Below are positions 36,768 through 49,833 of a stretch of 64,000 bases of DNA, one piece after another. A model generated the notes under the pieces. That model worked only from the letters and a program-made list of their open reading frames with translations. It ran no database searches and was not told the DNA's origin. This stretch comes from Paramecium pentaurelia (Eukaryota; Ciliophora; Oligohymenophorea; Peniculida; Parameciidae), in NCBI GenBank assembly GCA_905183005.1, contig CAJJDO010000145.1, forward strand, positions 62,001 through 126,000, given 5' to 3'. Each line of letters opens with the position of its first letter. Within the stretch, counting starts at the first letter, position 1. Both the position numbers and the translations under genes were made by a program.

Positions 36768-37625
36768 ATGTTATAAGAATTATAATCATTAAAAGAGAGG
36801 AAAGAGAGTTTATAGAAATAGAGAATTGCTTTAGAAGAAGAATTGAATTAATTGTTAAGCTATTTAGAATAAGGTTCAAAGAAACTTAGTGATGCTTATA
36901 ATGTTAAATGTTAGAGCACAGAATTTGAGATCAAAAAGAAAGAAATATAGAAATAGATGGAAAAAGAGAGTTAAGAAATAGTAAAGAATTAGCAATATTG
37001 CACTGATTAATAAAGAGTTTATAAAGAGAGAGCTGATTGGATTGATAAATTTAATGATAAATTAAAGGAAGACTTTAAATCATGTTAAAAAAAAGAGTGA
37101 GTTATGCTTATATTTCATAAGGGAAACAATTTAGATTAGAAGTACAGTAGCAAAAGGAATAAAACGATTGTTTCTATTGTAGTTATGTACAATTTTCTTT
37201 GACAAGGAAAATTAAAGACTCTTGTGGGGATTGCATAAGATCAAATATCTAAATGATGTTTAATAAAATATGTCAAATTAAGAAGAGGATTAATTAGCTA
37301 CTTCTTTGGGTTATTTAGGATTATTATTATAATAAATAGCAAAGATAAAGGGTGTAACATTGAAATATGAATTTAAATTTAAGGGAAGCAAGAGTTATAT
37401 TCAATAATAAAATGAGTAAATATAATTATATTTGAATATTATAGTACTTTGTATTTATTTAGTTAAAAACCATCTAATATGAAAATATTGAAATAAAGTT
37501 ATGGATTGCTGATTCAAAATTTATATATAATAATGGAAGAATTGAGTGTATAGAAATAATGGAGAATTCAATCATTACCAGCTATAATAGGTAAAATAGG
37601 AGAGATGTTATGGGTAGATGCTTGA
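36768..37625 (+). CDS. UVRAG/VPS38-like subunit of the PI3-kinase VPS34 complex
   Basis: VPS38/UVRAG or ATG14 works with Beclin and VPS34 in endosomal sorting and autophagy. ATG 36768, TGA 37623-37625. Two introns, 25 nt (about 37097-37121, GTGAG...AAG) and 29 nt near 37412-37440, give about 268 residues. A coiled coil (RIALEEELNQLLSYLEQG) is followed by a BARA-like domain: RLFLLQLCTIFFDKENQR, ATSLGYLGLLLQQIAKI and LKYEFKFKGSKSYIQ. The last is the GSRS-type block of UVRAG/Atg14. The end GKIGEMLWVDA is also family-like. The protein is short because the N-terminal C2 or zinc part is absent. Which orthologue it is cannot be settled by eye. Confidence 0.75.
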
Positions 37626-37691
37626 TAATTATAATATTAAATTATAGTTTTGTAATTTAATACATATATTAATAAATTTATTTCTATGAAA

Positions 37692-40449
37692 TCATACACA
37701 CTTTAAATAATCTTCTCCATTATTGATGATAGGTTTAAAATGACATAATTCATCTACCATCCATTCAATACTATTTCTAATCATCATTCTTCTCTATCCT
37801 CTCATCATATTTCTCATTAAAAATGGTTGTTTCCAAGAAGTACATTTCTCTTACATATGACCTCCATAACCTGGTAACATTGATATGAAACAAGCCTTAT
37901 GCCAACATGCAATCTAAAAAAAATAATATTTAATAAATCTTACTCTATATATAGGTTTCTTTTCTGGTTTACAATTTTGTAGTGTCTCATGCAATCTTAA
38001 CAACATCTCTTCTTCTTTAAGTGTCTAGAATTAGTAATATACTTCTGCCTCTAAATCAGATACTTTTATTCCTTCTCCATTAACTATTCCTGAAACCACC
38101 TAAAAATATTTATCAATATCTCCATTAAATTAAACAGGTTTATCAAAATAATTAGTTGTCACTGGATCTGATGCACAAATTGCTAATTATTTAGCTGCAT
38201 CATGAAGTACTTTTTCTAATGTTGAAAATATAAAACCCTAATATATATTATTTATATTATTTACATGTTTTCCAAATAAACTTCTTAAATGATCTTCATA
38301 TTTAAAATCTTTAGCTTTTAAAGAAAGGAATAAAGCAGATTTAAATACATTATATCTTTTATCCTTTCCTAGATTATTTTACTTACTAATTATATATGCC
38401 ATCTCTAATCTTTAATATATAGTGTGTAAAAATCTCAATAAAATGTACAAATTTTGAGTAACATATGTAGTTGACTTCACTCTTGGTTATAAATTTAAAA
38501 AATGTCCAGGAGGTTCATTTTCTATCTCTGGAATTGAAAATGTAGTTTCTTCTGGATTATAATGTATATCATATATTTCTAAATCTGCTATTTCAGTCTT
38601 TAATTTAGTATCATTTAATATTAACTCAGATATTTACATAGGTTTCATAGGAACTTGAAAAAAGTGATTGATTAATTTAATCATTAAGAATGTACCATTT
38701 CTTTTATCTAATGAATTATTTCCACCCATTATTTATAAATAATGTATGATAAATTAACCACATTCTTAAAGTATTTATTCGTTACCCATCCAAAGAGAAA
38801 TAAGTGGGCAAAAACGAACATTTTCTTTGGTTGGAGCAGCTAATGGCATTTATTTTGGTAGAAATGGTTTAATATTTGTCATTTAAGCTAAAGAATTTAA
38901 AAAAGTATCATCAAAAGTGAATTAAATATTATCAGCTTTTCTTTTAATAAATACATGATCTTTGGTTCCTAGATATTTAATTAATACATTTTTGGCATAT
39001 TCTTCAATTTCTCTAACAAATCTCTATCCATTAATTACTAATTTATCATTCTTTTTAAAATAGAAAGATCTATGATCTAAAGATCTATGAAAATTAATAG
39101 TAGAGACAGTTTCCCAAACTTATTTAGCTTTAGTATTACGTGCTGATACTAATTCATTTAATTTTTATTTGACTCTTTTTATTAATATCTTAGCACTTTC
39201 TACAGGTTTAGTTTAAAATAATTATATTATTTCATTCTAATCTTAAGTCTAATTTCTATATAATTATTATAATATTCTCATATCAATAACTTTATTTACA
39301 AGAACTTATTCATCTTTATTTCCATCTATAATTTCTTAAAGTAAATTAATAGTTCTTTTTATTTATTAAATATTGACATCAAATTCAAATCTTTCATCTT
39401 CACTTTTAAACAATTATTCTTCAAAAGTATTTTTCCTCATAATTAAGAATGATTAATCTTCAGAACCAAATGGAACAGAAACCCATGAATGATTAAGAAT
39501 CTCAGGATTATTATTTGCTTTTGCATATCCAATAGGCATTCTAACATATGATCTTGTAACTCTATCTACTTAAGCAAAATCAGTATCTTTTAATGGTTTA
39601 AATAATGGAGTTTATATTCTTCTTGCTATTACTCTTGTTGTTAACATTGATCTTATATCATCAATATATTCTCTCTCCAACCAACTTTATTGATTAATCA
39701 ATTCCATAACTTCCATTTAAGTGATTATACATTCAGAATATAAATGAATAATCTTTAGAAATTCATTCATAAATTATTAATAATCATTAGGAAATTATTA
39801 TATAACTCTTAATCTAAATTTATCCCAAAATAATAATTCATTCTATTTTAATTAATCAAATTTTACCATATCAATTATAGCTATTCCACTCTTATCTAAT
39901 AATCTTTAAAAATAATTTCTATTCTCTTCTATCTTCTTTTTTGGAGGATTCTATTCGTGCTTCTTTTTAAAACTTTATAAGAATTATTATTATAATTGAG
40001 GATCATTACTAAATAAATCTAATATATGATCTTTATTCTGATGACCATCTAATTAACCATTCTATATTTATTTTAATATAGTCTCCATTGCCTTACTCTA
40101 ATTACTTTCATTATTCACAAATTCAGTCAATTTCTCTTTCTATGTCTTAAATTTAACATCATCTTCTAATAAAGTATTCACTTCTTTTAATAGTTCTGGT
40201 TCTTCACTTAACATTTATCCCAACTGTTCCTTAGCTATACGAGAATTTTAACTAACTATATTTGAAAATTGCCTATAATTTTATCAAAATAAAACTTGTA
40301 GAGTTATTAATTTGTGCGTCTCAATTTCTAACAAAATTGCTCACATCTCTCATATAACTATTAATCTATATCCTATTTTAAAAACCTATTTCAAAACTTA
40401 CTTCTCCAAATTCCCCTAAATTACTCTTGCTTAATATATCATCACTCAT
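37692..40449 (-). CDS. Large conserved-looking protein, not identified
   Basis: ATG 40449, TGA at 37692, about 880 residues with a few introns: 29 nt near 40370-40398, 23 nt near 40290 starting GTTTT, and one near 37920-37950. It is predicted soluble and mostly helical, with many ordered blocks: YLGTKDHVFIKRKADNIQFT, ATKENVRFCPLISLWMGNEQ, FLMIKLINHFFQVPMKPMQI and ACWHKACFISMLPGYGGHMQ, plus Cys/His near the end. Some central helices recall the core of E4/Ufd2 ubiquitin factors, but no U-box is present, so I do not assign it. The last block (RNMMRGQRRMMIRNSIEWMV) looks strongly conserved. Confidence 0.8.
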
Positions 40450-40555
40450 TTTTAATTATCTTATATATAAATATAATTAAAAATATTTATAAAAAATAAA
40501 TAAATAAAAATACATTTTCTCTTTCTTAAATTATCATTTCTTTTAGTTAATTTAA

Positions 40556-41406
40556 ATGAAATAAAATATAAACAACAATCCTAAAGTTATTAGAAAGAGT
40601 AACTACAAATCTCTATAATCTTATAGGACCTTGGAGTGAAGATGAAGATTTGAAAGTTCTTGAATTGATACAAACATTTGGTCCTTAAAAATGGACCTAA
40701 ATTGCCCAATATTTACAAGGAAGAGTAGGAAAGCAATGTAGAGAAAGGTTCATGCCATTACTCATCTTTTTAGATGGCATAATCATTTAAATCCATTGAT
40801 CAAAAGATCTCCATGGGATGAAGATGAAGAATGGATTTTATATCTATATCATAAAGTCTTTCGTAACCATCTTTTTTTAATATTTAAAGGTAATAAATGG
40901 TCTGAAATTGCTAAACATATTAATGGTCGAACAGATAATTCAATAAAAAACCATTGGAATAGTGGTATGAAAAAGAAGTTGAATGAATTCTCGTATAAAT
41001 TCAACTAAATTAAGTTAAAATATTAAAAAGAAGGGTATCCTATTGTATTATTTACTCTAGTGTTTAAATATTGAATGAATATGATATCTAATAAAAAAGC
41101 ATTTTAGAAGCTATTTTATCTAATAAACCATTGAGAATTGAATAAAATCAATTTTAAGAGCAAGATAACATTGAGTAAGAATAAAATCAATAAAAAAAAA
41201 TAAGATTGGAGAATATATATTCAGAAAAATATACTGATTTAGAATTTATTTAAGATGATGATAATGTAAGAGAATAAAACTTATAAAATCATGAATTAGA
41301 TTATAGTAATAGGTTTAATAAATATTACTATTATAGTTATTTGGATTCAAATCATAAGTTCCTAGTTTCTAAGAATTAAATTGATAGTGATGACAATTTC
41401 TATTGA
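40556..41406 (+). CDS. R2R3 MYB-type DNA-binding protein
   Basis: ATG 40556, TGA 41404-41406, with introns of 28, 27, 27 and about 26 nt. Two MYB repeats are complete: RPWSEDEDLKVLELIQTFGP with WTQIAQYLQGRVGKQCRERW, then SPWDEDEEWILYLYHKVFRN and KWSEIAKHINGRTDNSIKNH. The regularly spaced Trp residues and the recognition-helix text NSIKNHWNS match plant/animal c-Myb R2R3. The N-terminal R1 is missing. The C-terminus is acidic, Asn/Tyr-rich and probably disordered. It is a nuclear transcription regulator by family knowledge. Confidence 0.93.
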
Positions 41407-41492
41407 GGAAATGTCAATTAAAACAATACAATTTTGATATAATAAAGATAAATGAAAACAATTTTCCTGGAATATATTAAATAATTTAAATC

Positions 41493-43384
41493 TCATTTGA
41501 CTTCTTCACTGATATATCTAGGTCTGTATTTTCTAGGAGATGGTACTTTCTCTGATTATTTCTTTTCTACTAATTATTTTAATAAGTAAGTGATATGAGC
41601 ATAGAATTCTTCATTCCATTCTTTTTAAGTAGGTTTTTTTATATTTTTTATATTCTATTAAGAACCAACTCTAGTTAACTTTTTATCAGAATACTAGATT
41701 TTATTGTCTCCTTCATTTGTATCTTTATTTTCTTCCTCATCTCTTATAATTTATAATTTCAGTAGAGGTTAATTGATTTAAGGTCTATCCAAATTATTTA
41801 AGTTTGAGGATTCAAATTCTAATGATTTTTATATAAGATTATTTTAAAATAACTTTTCTTTAAAATTTTAAAATCCATTTGGCACTCTAACATTATTTCT
41901 GATAATAATGTAATTGAAAATACTTATAATTAAATTCTGCAGTTTGGACAGCCTTTTCAATTGGTGACAATTCATCAGGATCTTCTCTATAAAGTATTTC
42001 ACTAAAAAATAATACAATATATTTTACGATATATCATGAATAGTCAAATCAGCAGCTGCTCCCATTTTTAAAAGAATAGTAGCAATTTTAGAATTTCTTA
42101 AACAAATTTCTCTTAATTATACTTTTTCTTTTATCATTTAAATATCTTTCTCTACATCTATCCTTTCTATAAAAAGCTTTTCTTCCTAAGTAAATGGTTA
42201 GGTCATTTAATTCCAATGATACCAGACTACTTCATCTCTACAAATTTTAAATGAATCTGGAAATGAATAACCATGATCAATTGGAATTAAGAAATAATCA
42301 AATGATTGTCTTGTTTATCCATTTGCTTATGGAAGCTTTCTTTTATTGATAATATAAAAAAATAAATTACTTTTTTCTCACTAAAATGTTTTCTTCATTT
42401 CTATCACAATTCAATATTCTAATATCTAAAATGGCTATTTTTCTTGCTTCCATAGATGGATATAATCCACTTCCATAATTACCAACATTATCATCATGTG
42501 GCATATATAATTAAAATGAACCTTCTTTAATTGGTATTTTCTCATGCTAAAATTATTTATATTCTTCTGCTTCATGAAATGTTGGATGACAAATTTAAAC
42601 ATAATTAGTTATTGGGACTAAATTAACTAAATATCATCATTACCATTATGATAATGTCCAGATAACTGATCAATTAAATATGCAGCTACTTCTCTATCTA
42701 CTCCTTCACCTGATAAGATGCCTTATCTAAGTCCAGGAGAATTCATTTTCCCTCTCATTCCTCTCGGATTGTTTGGGCTACATAATTACTTTAAAACTTA
42801 CGCAAAGGCTTCTTCATCATATGGTTTGAAAATTGCTACTGGTTTATGATTCTAATTTTCTAATATGTAAGTTCCCTATGTTCCAAAATCTGTCAATTTT
42901 GGAGTTATTCCTTTCATAAAAGCACCTTCTACAGCCCATTTAGCATTTTAAAATTTTTCTTAAGTACTTCTAGTCTCTTCCAATATATTATGAAGACTAT
43001 TGATGAAATATGTCTACTAACCCTACTTACGAGCCATCAGTTTTAATGACACATGATTCTTAATTCCATAGTCCTATTTCAATAGAAAATGAATTACTTC
43101 AAGATCTTAATTATTCAATGATAACTCTTAATTTTTATATAGGACCCTAAAGTCACCTAAATCAAGTTTTGTTGCTTTATGTATTTTCTATTTTAAGATT
43201 GAAATCTTCATCCAACTATATAATTTAAGTGTAAAGTCATTCCCTATCTGAACCTAATTTTGTATATGCAACACTAATTCTTTTTGAATACGTTGGTCAT
43301 AAGGATTTGAAGAACTAAAGCCAAAACCTTTAATTAAAAATCTAATATACTCTCAAATTTCCTTTTGACCTATCCTTTTTTCAT
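41493..43384 (-). CDS. Ubiquitin-like plus PI3/4-kinase (UbDK, PI4K-gamma-like)
   Basis: ATG 43384, TGA at 41493. A ubiquitin-like fold comes first: DFTLKLYSWMKISILKQKI, FRVLYKNQELSLNNQDLE. It is followed by the PI3/4-kinase domain: LTDFGTQGTYILENQNHKPV, AIFKPYDEEAFA, RQGILSGEGVDREVAAYLID, then ARKIAILDIRILNCDRNEEN, YFLIPIDHGYSFPD and WYHWNQMTQPFTQEE. These match plant gamma-type PI4K-like kinases, which are often protein kinases rather than lipid kinases. The NCDRNEEN and IDHG blocks (catalytic loop and metal site) are intact. Introns of 23-31 nt include one at about 41862-41886. The C-terminal tail is charged. Confidence 0.9.
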
Positions 43385-43971
43385 TTATTAGAATCTTCAA
43401 TTTTTATAATATTATCTTTGGGTTAACAGATATAATAAATAAAATTCATTGATTATATTGTTTCAAATACAAATACACACTTAATCATTTTTATTTTAGA
43501 AATTTAAGTAAAAATATATTCTAATCTCTTGTATATATATAAATACTAAAAAGAAGATTGTGTTATTAATAAATTAAAACAAATATGACATTTAAGTTAT
43601 CAATATAATTCATAATTTTTATTAAGTATTATTTTGGTATAAATATCAATTAAATTATATTTTATAATGTTCTATAATGAATGACAATACTGTATATATA
43701 TCAGTAAAAATAAAAATACTATTATCAGATTTTAGATCCATTTTTTATTATGAAACTAATATATTAATAATGTTCTTCATTAAGCTTCTTTAATAATACA
43801 CTAATATAGAATTGATTAAATAATTTATAAGAAATTTAAACTAAAATACTGGTTTGTTGAATATAAGGCAATCATTTAAATAGATGTTTAAGATTGAGTA
43901 AAAATTGATCATATAGATGATGATTAATAATAATCATAGATTATGATAATAGTTTGGTGAATAAATAAAAT
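43385..43971. other. Intergenic region
   Basis: About 590 bp with no supported gene. It is AT-rich with several short ATATAT runs and lies upstream of the kinase gene and downstream of the small MGC protein gene. Confidence 0.55.
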
Positions 43972-44256
43972 TCATTTTGAGATTAATGTTGATGTTGTTC
44001 TTCTTTTTAGAATAGTATTTTTACTACTGTCTAATTGTATTTCTATTCTCATAGTATTTCTTAACTTAATCATACTTATAGTATTTCTAGGATTCTTCTT
44101 ATATCTTCCAAATCCATCAGGTAAATTCAATGGAAATATTGTTGGAGAGTCTTTACAACTAGTAGTATGTTTTAAAGTCGTTCTTTTTGAAGATTGTCTT
44201 TCAATAATTGGCTCATAAATCTCATTAGTATTATTGACCACTTATGCACAACCCAT
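43972..44256 (-). CDS. Small basic protein with MGC start
   Basis: ATG 44256, TGA at 43972, 94 residues without introns. It begins MGCAQVVNNTNEIYEPIIER, where Gly-2 and Cys-3 would allow myristoylation and palmitoylation. A basic Thr/Ser/Arg-rich stretch follows (SSKRTTLKHTT, LPDGFGRYKKNPRNTIS). No family was recognised. Membrane attachment is inferred from the first residues only. Confidence 0.7.
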
Positions 44257-44475
44257 TAAGTATTCAGATAGAAAAATAAAATTAATTGGTATATTTGTGA
44301 TAATGGATTATAAATTGATATTTGGCTAATTGATGTTTAATGACGATCATGAAAGTCTGAGATATTATTATTTTGTATATATATATATATAATTGCGATA
44401 TACATAATCAGTAGAAATAATGTATAAAAAATAATAATTATTTTATATATTTTCATTTAATTTCTTATTTCTCAT

Positions 44476-44792
44476 ATGAGTGCAAATAAATAGCATAATT
44501 AATAAGAGCTCTCTGATGAAGGTAATGTTTGAATGGAAATTCATAGAATTCATGAAACTTCATGCTAAGCAATTCTACAGAACTCATGGATAACTGATTG
44601 GAAGTTAACAATAATACATCCCAGTTCCAAAAGAAAGTAATCATAACGGAAAGTTTACAGATGTAAGTATTATTGAAATTAATATAGCATTTATTAATGG
44701 CAACAATGTACAGAAATAATAGTCTCAATACTACTTGTGATAAGGAACGTTGGATTAATGGTTCAAAAGATTGGATGGAACATTTATAATGA
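44476..44792 (+). CDS. Small protein, two introns
   Basis: ATG 44476, TGA 44790-44792. Introns of 25 nt at about 44524-44548 and 44663-44687 remove TGAs and give about 88 residues. It contains EEFMKLHAKQFYRTHGQLIG, IPVPKESNHNGKFTDHLLMA and ends WINGSKDWMEHLQ. The amphipathic, His/Gln-rich sequence looks like a conserved small protein, but I cannot name it. Its stop is only 21 bp from the end of the next, convergent gene. Confidence 0.65.
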
Positions 44793-44813
44793 AATTTATA
44801 AACATATATTCAT

Positions 44814-45407
44814 TCATTTAATAAGTCTTTAGCATATTTCACAAAAATACTGTCTATTTTTCTGATGATTAAAATAATTACTAAAACAACCAACACAAAT
44901 TGTATGCAATTAGCAATCCAAAATTGGATAATTTTTTTTGACTTGAATTTATTGTTTTAATAAATCATCCCTCATATAAAAGAGACAAATAGCACAATAA
45001 TTTAGTGTAGTATATAAATCAACCTTATTGTTCCTAGAATATTATTATTATTATATGGATTCATTTGGAGAGGCATATTATTTAGATTTATTAATCATAG
45101 ATGATTTAATGCTAGATTAAGATTAAGTACTAATAGACGAATTATTATTAAATTATTTTGCTGCCTACTCTTAATTTTGTTTCTTCTAAACTTTTCATAG
45201 GATAGCTGTCATACCTTCTTCAAAATATTATATTATAAAATTCTAATTGATTTAAGAATTACAGTCTTTTTCTGTGCAAACCTTTATGATTTTCTTGTTT
45301 TGAAAACAACTCATACAATAATTATGTTTGCATTAAGGATTTTAATAAGTATTATCTCGAGTATTTTGACAAATTACACATATTTTACGAGAGGTTTATT
45401 AATCCAT
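44814..45407 (-). CDS. Protein with two zinc-binding modules
   Basis: ATG 45407, TGA at 44814, one 24-nt intron near 45195-45218. The first module is CVICQNTRDNTYQN, then CKHNYCMSCF and VCTEKDC, a RING-like spacing. A Gln/Ser-rich linker follows. The second module is YCAICLFYMRDD, CQLHTICVGCF and YFCEIC before the end. Two C-x2-C...C-x-H-x2-C-type units in about 190 residues suggest a RING/IBR-related ubiquitin ligase or zinc protein. The exact class is uncertain. Confidence 0.75.
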
Positions 45408-45693
45408 TTTAAATAATATATATATATATATATAAATTAATATGAATATTAAGAAAAAAACAATACTATTATTGATTCAATTCATAAACCTTTTGAAAAT
45501 AAAGACTAATAAAGTATTGAACAAATGGCTTAATTAAAACAAAAATCAATAAGAATATATAACTATATTTAAATAAAATTCTTAAAAAAATTAAAATCTA
45601 AGTAGAAATTTTATTCAGAAAATGATAAATACTAAATATATAAGTATTTGGAATGTTTATTCCATAATTTAGTTTATGATTTATTTATATTTT

Positions 45694-48600
45694 TCATTTA
45701 TGTTTTACCATGAATTAAATAAACTCATCAAATGAAACTTCCTTGTCTACTTTATTATTCTTATCTTTCTTGTATCTAACAATAACTTTCTATTTTTATT
45801 GATATAACTTATCTCTGATAAATACAATAAATTTAATATCTTAACGATCAGCAAAATTAATCTAAATTCAATCTAATATAATACACATTCTTCTAATTAA
45901 CAAGTCTCATCATCATTGTAAATCATGGCTGATATATCCAAATAATGACAAGCTTGTAAATACAATCTTTTAGCTTCCTAAAGATTACCACCAACCTATT
46001 ATATTTTATTATTATTACTGAGCAAATCAAAACAGAATACTTAAATAATAATGAATTTGCTTATTCTTGATAAACTGAAAATATTTCTTCTAAAACATCT
46101 AATTCAAGTGTAAATCCATTGATTTCTACTTTTTTATTACAAACCTAAGATAATCTTGCTCCTTCTTTCAATATATTACTCTAAACTTTAGATAATGGCA
46201 ATTCTTTTTGACTATTATATAAGTTATTTATTAAATGTACCTTATAATAGAATTAGATCTAGATAATTATGCAGAGCCTCCTCCGAAATGATTTAAATTT
46301 ATTTCTATTTTTTATGAAGGTACATCCATTATGATTGAACACAATGTCTATAATTTTTTACAACTCTTTTCATATGATCCTCCATATAATATTGGAAGCT
46401 AAACAAATTCTCCTTTTGATTTCAATTTTAAACAACTTAATTCATATTGAAATCCATGACTGAAACCATATTTTTTATTATTGATTGAACAATCAAATAA
46501 TATTGGTATTTCATAATTATAATGTTAAGGATTCATTTATTCTCTAATCTTACGATAACAATGTAATTATTAGTTTATCTTTTTTCCAAATTCAATTATT
46601 TTATTTTATTTCCATTTTAAATCCTCATTATGTTATAATTATAAAACTTCAACAAGATTTATATCTTAGATTTTACATTTATATTAAAATAATAGTATAA
46701 ATTTATCTAATTTATCTATATATTTCTCTAGAATCAATTTAGCAACAGAATTTTCTGAATCATTTAATATAAAGTATCTCAATTTACTTGCATTAAATTA
46801 ATTATAAGAAGCTACTTTTGACATATATTAACATATTTGCTTTTAATATTCAAAATCATAAACATTAAATGCAAATAATAAATCCATTATAAATTCTTAA
46901 TTAGTTAATTTAAGTTTTGGTATTTCTAAATTTAATTAATCCATTAATTATATTGATAAAATTATAGTAGATACCAATCCATCATCATCATTAAATTAAA
47001 TTTAATCATAATTTAATTGATTTTAAACTTTAATCTAATCTAATTCAGATATCATAGTTTCTCCAATCTCAAAACATTGTATTGATTTACCCTATTATAA
47101 TTTATTATTCAATAATTAAAGTTATTTTACAAAAGAATTTCTTAATTAATGTCTAAAAAACACAATTTCACCATTTTAATTCATCATTTAAATAGGTTAT
47201 TGATGTTAACTATATAGGAATGTACCATTCTTATCAATATCTTTAGGTTTATTAATAATATAAGGTGTTTAAATTTACACTATACATTATTAATACATAA
47301 ATTAAAGTATTTTAGGCATATAGTATTATTTTACATAAAATTTTTAGTTAATACTATGTTACAAATAAAGTCTATCTCTATCCAAATAGTTTAATCTCTT
47401 ATTATTGAATAATGTCTCAATTAATTTCTAATAGTATATACTTTCATTGTCTTAAGTTCCTAAGATTTTTATAGCTTCCTTTAATAATTCATCTTCCATT
47501 TTAGGTGGAATTAATTCACTATGAAGAATTTCTTATATTGTTGGTCTTTTCTTTGGATCTGGATTAATCATCCACTTTATTAATGCAGATTATCTAGGAT
47601 GAGAAACTTAAAAAGATTTTGGTAATTTCCCATTTAATTTTAATTAAGATAAAGTTTTAACTCTTTCTTTATGATTTTAAAATGGATGCCACATTTCTAA
47701 TAAAATCACACCTAATGCAAAAACATCTCTTTTTTCATCAAATTCTTATTCATTATTAGGTGGACAATAAAAATAGGTTCCTACATTAAGTGTTTTATCA
47801 AGTAATTCTAAATCTTCCTTTTTTAACAAAGGTTGTTAAGTTATAAAACTTAATATTTCTGGAATTTCATTAGTATTTTCAACTGAATTACTATAAACAA
47901 TAGAATGAGAATTTTTAGATGTATGTTTAGCTAATCCAAAGTCTCCAATTTTAATATCTTCTGTTGTATCAATAAATATATTTTCTGGTTTTAAATCTCT
48001 ATGAACAATCTTTTATTAATGAGTATACACCATTCCTTCAAGAATTTATCTAAATTAATTCCAAATAAATGATTATTCAGATTTTGGATATACTTCTTCA
48101 ATTTACTTTCTTAAAGTTCTTGTACAATATTCAGTTTGAATATATAAAACAAGAATCTTTTTTTCATTTTTTATTGGATTATTATTATTTTAACATATAC
48201 CACTACCTAAACTAGAAGCATTAAAATTAAATTAACTATCTGATTATTAAGTAAATCCACTAACTAATTATATTTCAGAATCACTAAATAAATGAATTAA
48301 TTTTACTCTTCATTGATTTCAAAGTCTTCTTATGTCTTTTCACATTCATCAATCCATGCTTAATAATATCGTATAACATATCTATGATGTAAATGACTTA
48401 ATAAGTCTACTTCTCTCATTATTCTTGCCAAACCCTATCCATATGGAATTTTAATCTTTTTAACTGCATAGAATCTACCATCAATCTTATTTTTGACTTT
48501 AAATACTTCTCCACTTTAATTTAATTAGATATTTTTACAAAGATCCCTTTCCTAATGTTGTCACAATATCAAAATCAGCTTCCATTCTATTAAAAGAAGG

Positions 48601-49784
48601 TTCTTTAATTAAAGTTAATTTCTAATTTGGAGATAGAGATAATTATTATTATTATTCTTCTAATACTTTGGCATTGTTGCTGAAATTAGATAATTTAGAA
48701 GATGATTTACTATATGGAGTAAATAATATATTAATTAAATTAGTTCTATCAGTTAGATTTTTATCTTAAGTTTTGTGCATCTAAAAGATTTCAGCCATTT
48801 TAAAGTCTATTTTTTCTTATTCCTAATATAAATCAGTTCATACATTTTTAGCTATGCAATCAAATTTATTAAGATATAGATTATTAAATATAACTTCATA
48901 CTTTGGGGATAATAATTTTAATAATTCTTTGTTTGTGGTAATTTAAAAAAAATGCAATAAACTTACCAATTATTTATAATTTTAGTAATGAAAATTCTTC
49001 TAAATTATCTAAAATATTATTAAATAATTAACCTTAATTAAATGAATCAATAATAATTCCATTCCTGATAATTATTACCAAGCATAAACTTTTGGACTCT
49101 TCTATAAATATGGTTCTGATGGTTCAGGTTCTGGTGCATTAATTTATTAATCCAACCATTCTTATCTTAATTAAAATTCTTCTTATATGGATGTATATTT
49201 TGTATTCTCCTTCTCTTCCATAATTTAACTTGACTTAGTAAGTAATTTCTTTTATTTTTCTCTCTTCTTCTCCTCTTACATAAAGATGTCATACAAATTT
49301 CTTGTATTAATCTTTTCATTATAGTTGTATTAGTGTTTTGAAGTCACCTATTTTTGGCACTACAAAATTAATCCATCAATATAACCTAAACAACTATTGA
49401 AAATATTATTTATTGTCCTGCTTAATTCAATCCTGTTTCAAATAAATCTGAAAATAATTCTTCCTTTTAAATATCATTAAAACCCTCTAATTATATAAAA
49501 TCAATTTTTGGAACATGATCAGGATATGATTATGGAAAATGTAATCCCAACACTGCCATAGCTTAAGCTTCATTTTCATCCAGAATTTCTTCTGGATAAA
49601 TAGTAATTTAAATGGCTTTTACATATCCACTCTCTGGTGGAATTCCTATGATTTTATCCTGATATATTAATTTCAAATTGTTAATTTCTTCTATTAATTG
49701 ATTACTTGTCTTAATATCCTTTGTTTATATTTTTAAACTAGGTTTTTATTTAATAACCCTCTCATGTTAAACTGATTAATTCAT
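45694..49784 (-). CDS. GCN2: GCN2-like eIF2-alpha kinase
   Basis: GCN2 phosphorylates eIF2-alpha when uncharged tRNA accumulates. ATG 49784, TGA at 45694. Order: an RWD domain (GIPPESGYVKAIQITIYPEE, LHFPQSYPDHVPKIDF) with a charged tail; the kinase domain with LGKGSFGEVFKVKNKIDGRF, YAVKKIKIP, REVDLLSHLHHRYVIRYYQA, VHRDLKPENIFID, KIGDFGLAK and WHPFQNHKERVKTLSQLK; then a HisRS-like region (FRHQLRNSFVKQ, GGSYEKSC). The large kinase insert is typical. The RWD and kinase parts join only if a 14-nt segment at 49065-49078 is spliced out or one base is missing. Other introns are normal. Confidence 0.9.
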
Positions 49785-49833
49785 AAATTATCTTTAGTTA
49801 ATTTTTATAAAAATAAATAATAAACAAAATCTT

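Noticed and set aside
37080..37130. Frameshift at an A8 run in the UVRAG-like gene
   Set aside because: A 25-nt intron starting GTGAG and ending AAG joins the frames and leaves a total length divisible by three.
45415..45440. (TA)n run as a telomere or promoter element
   Set aside because: It is a simple dinucleotide run between genes; ciliate telomeres are C4A2- or C3A3/C4A3-type repeats, which are absent.
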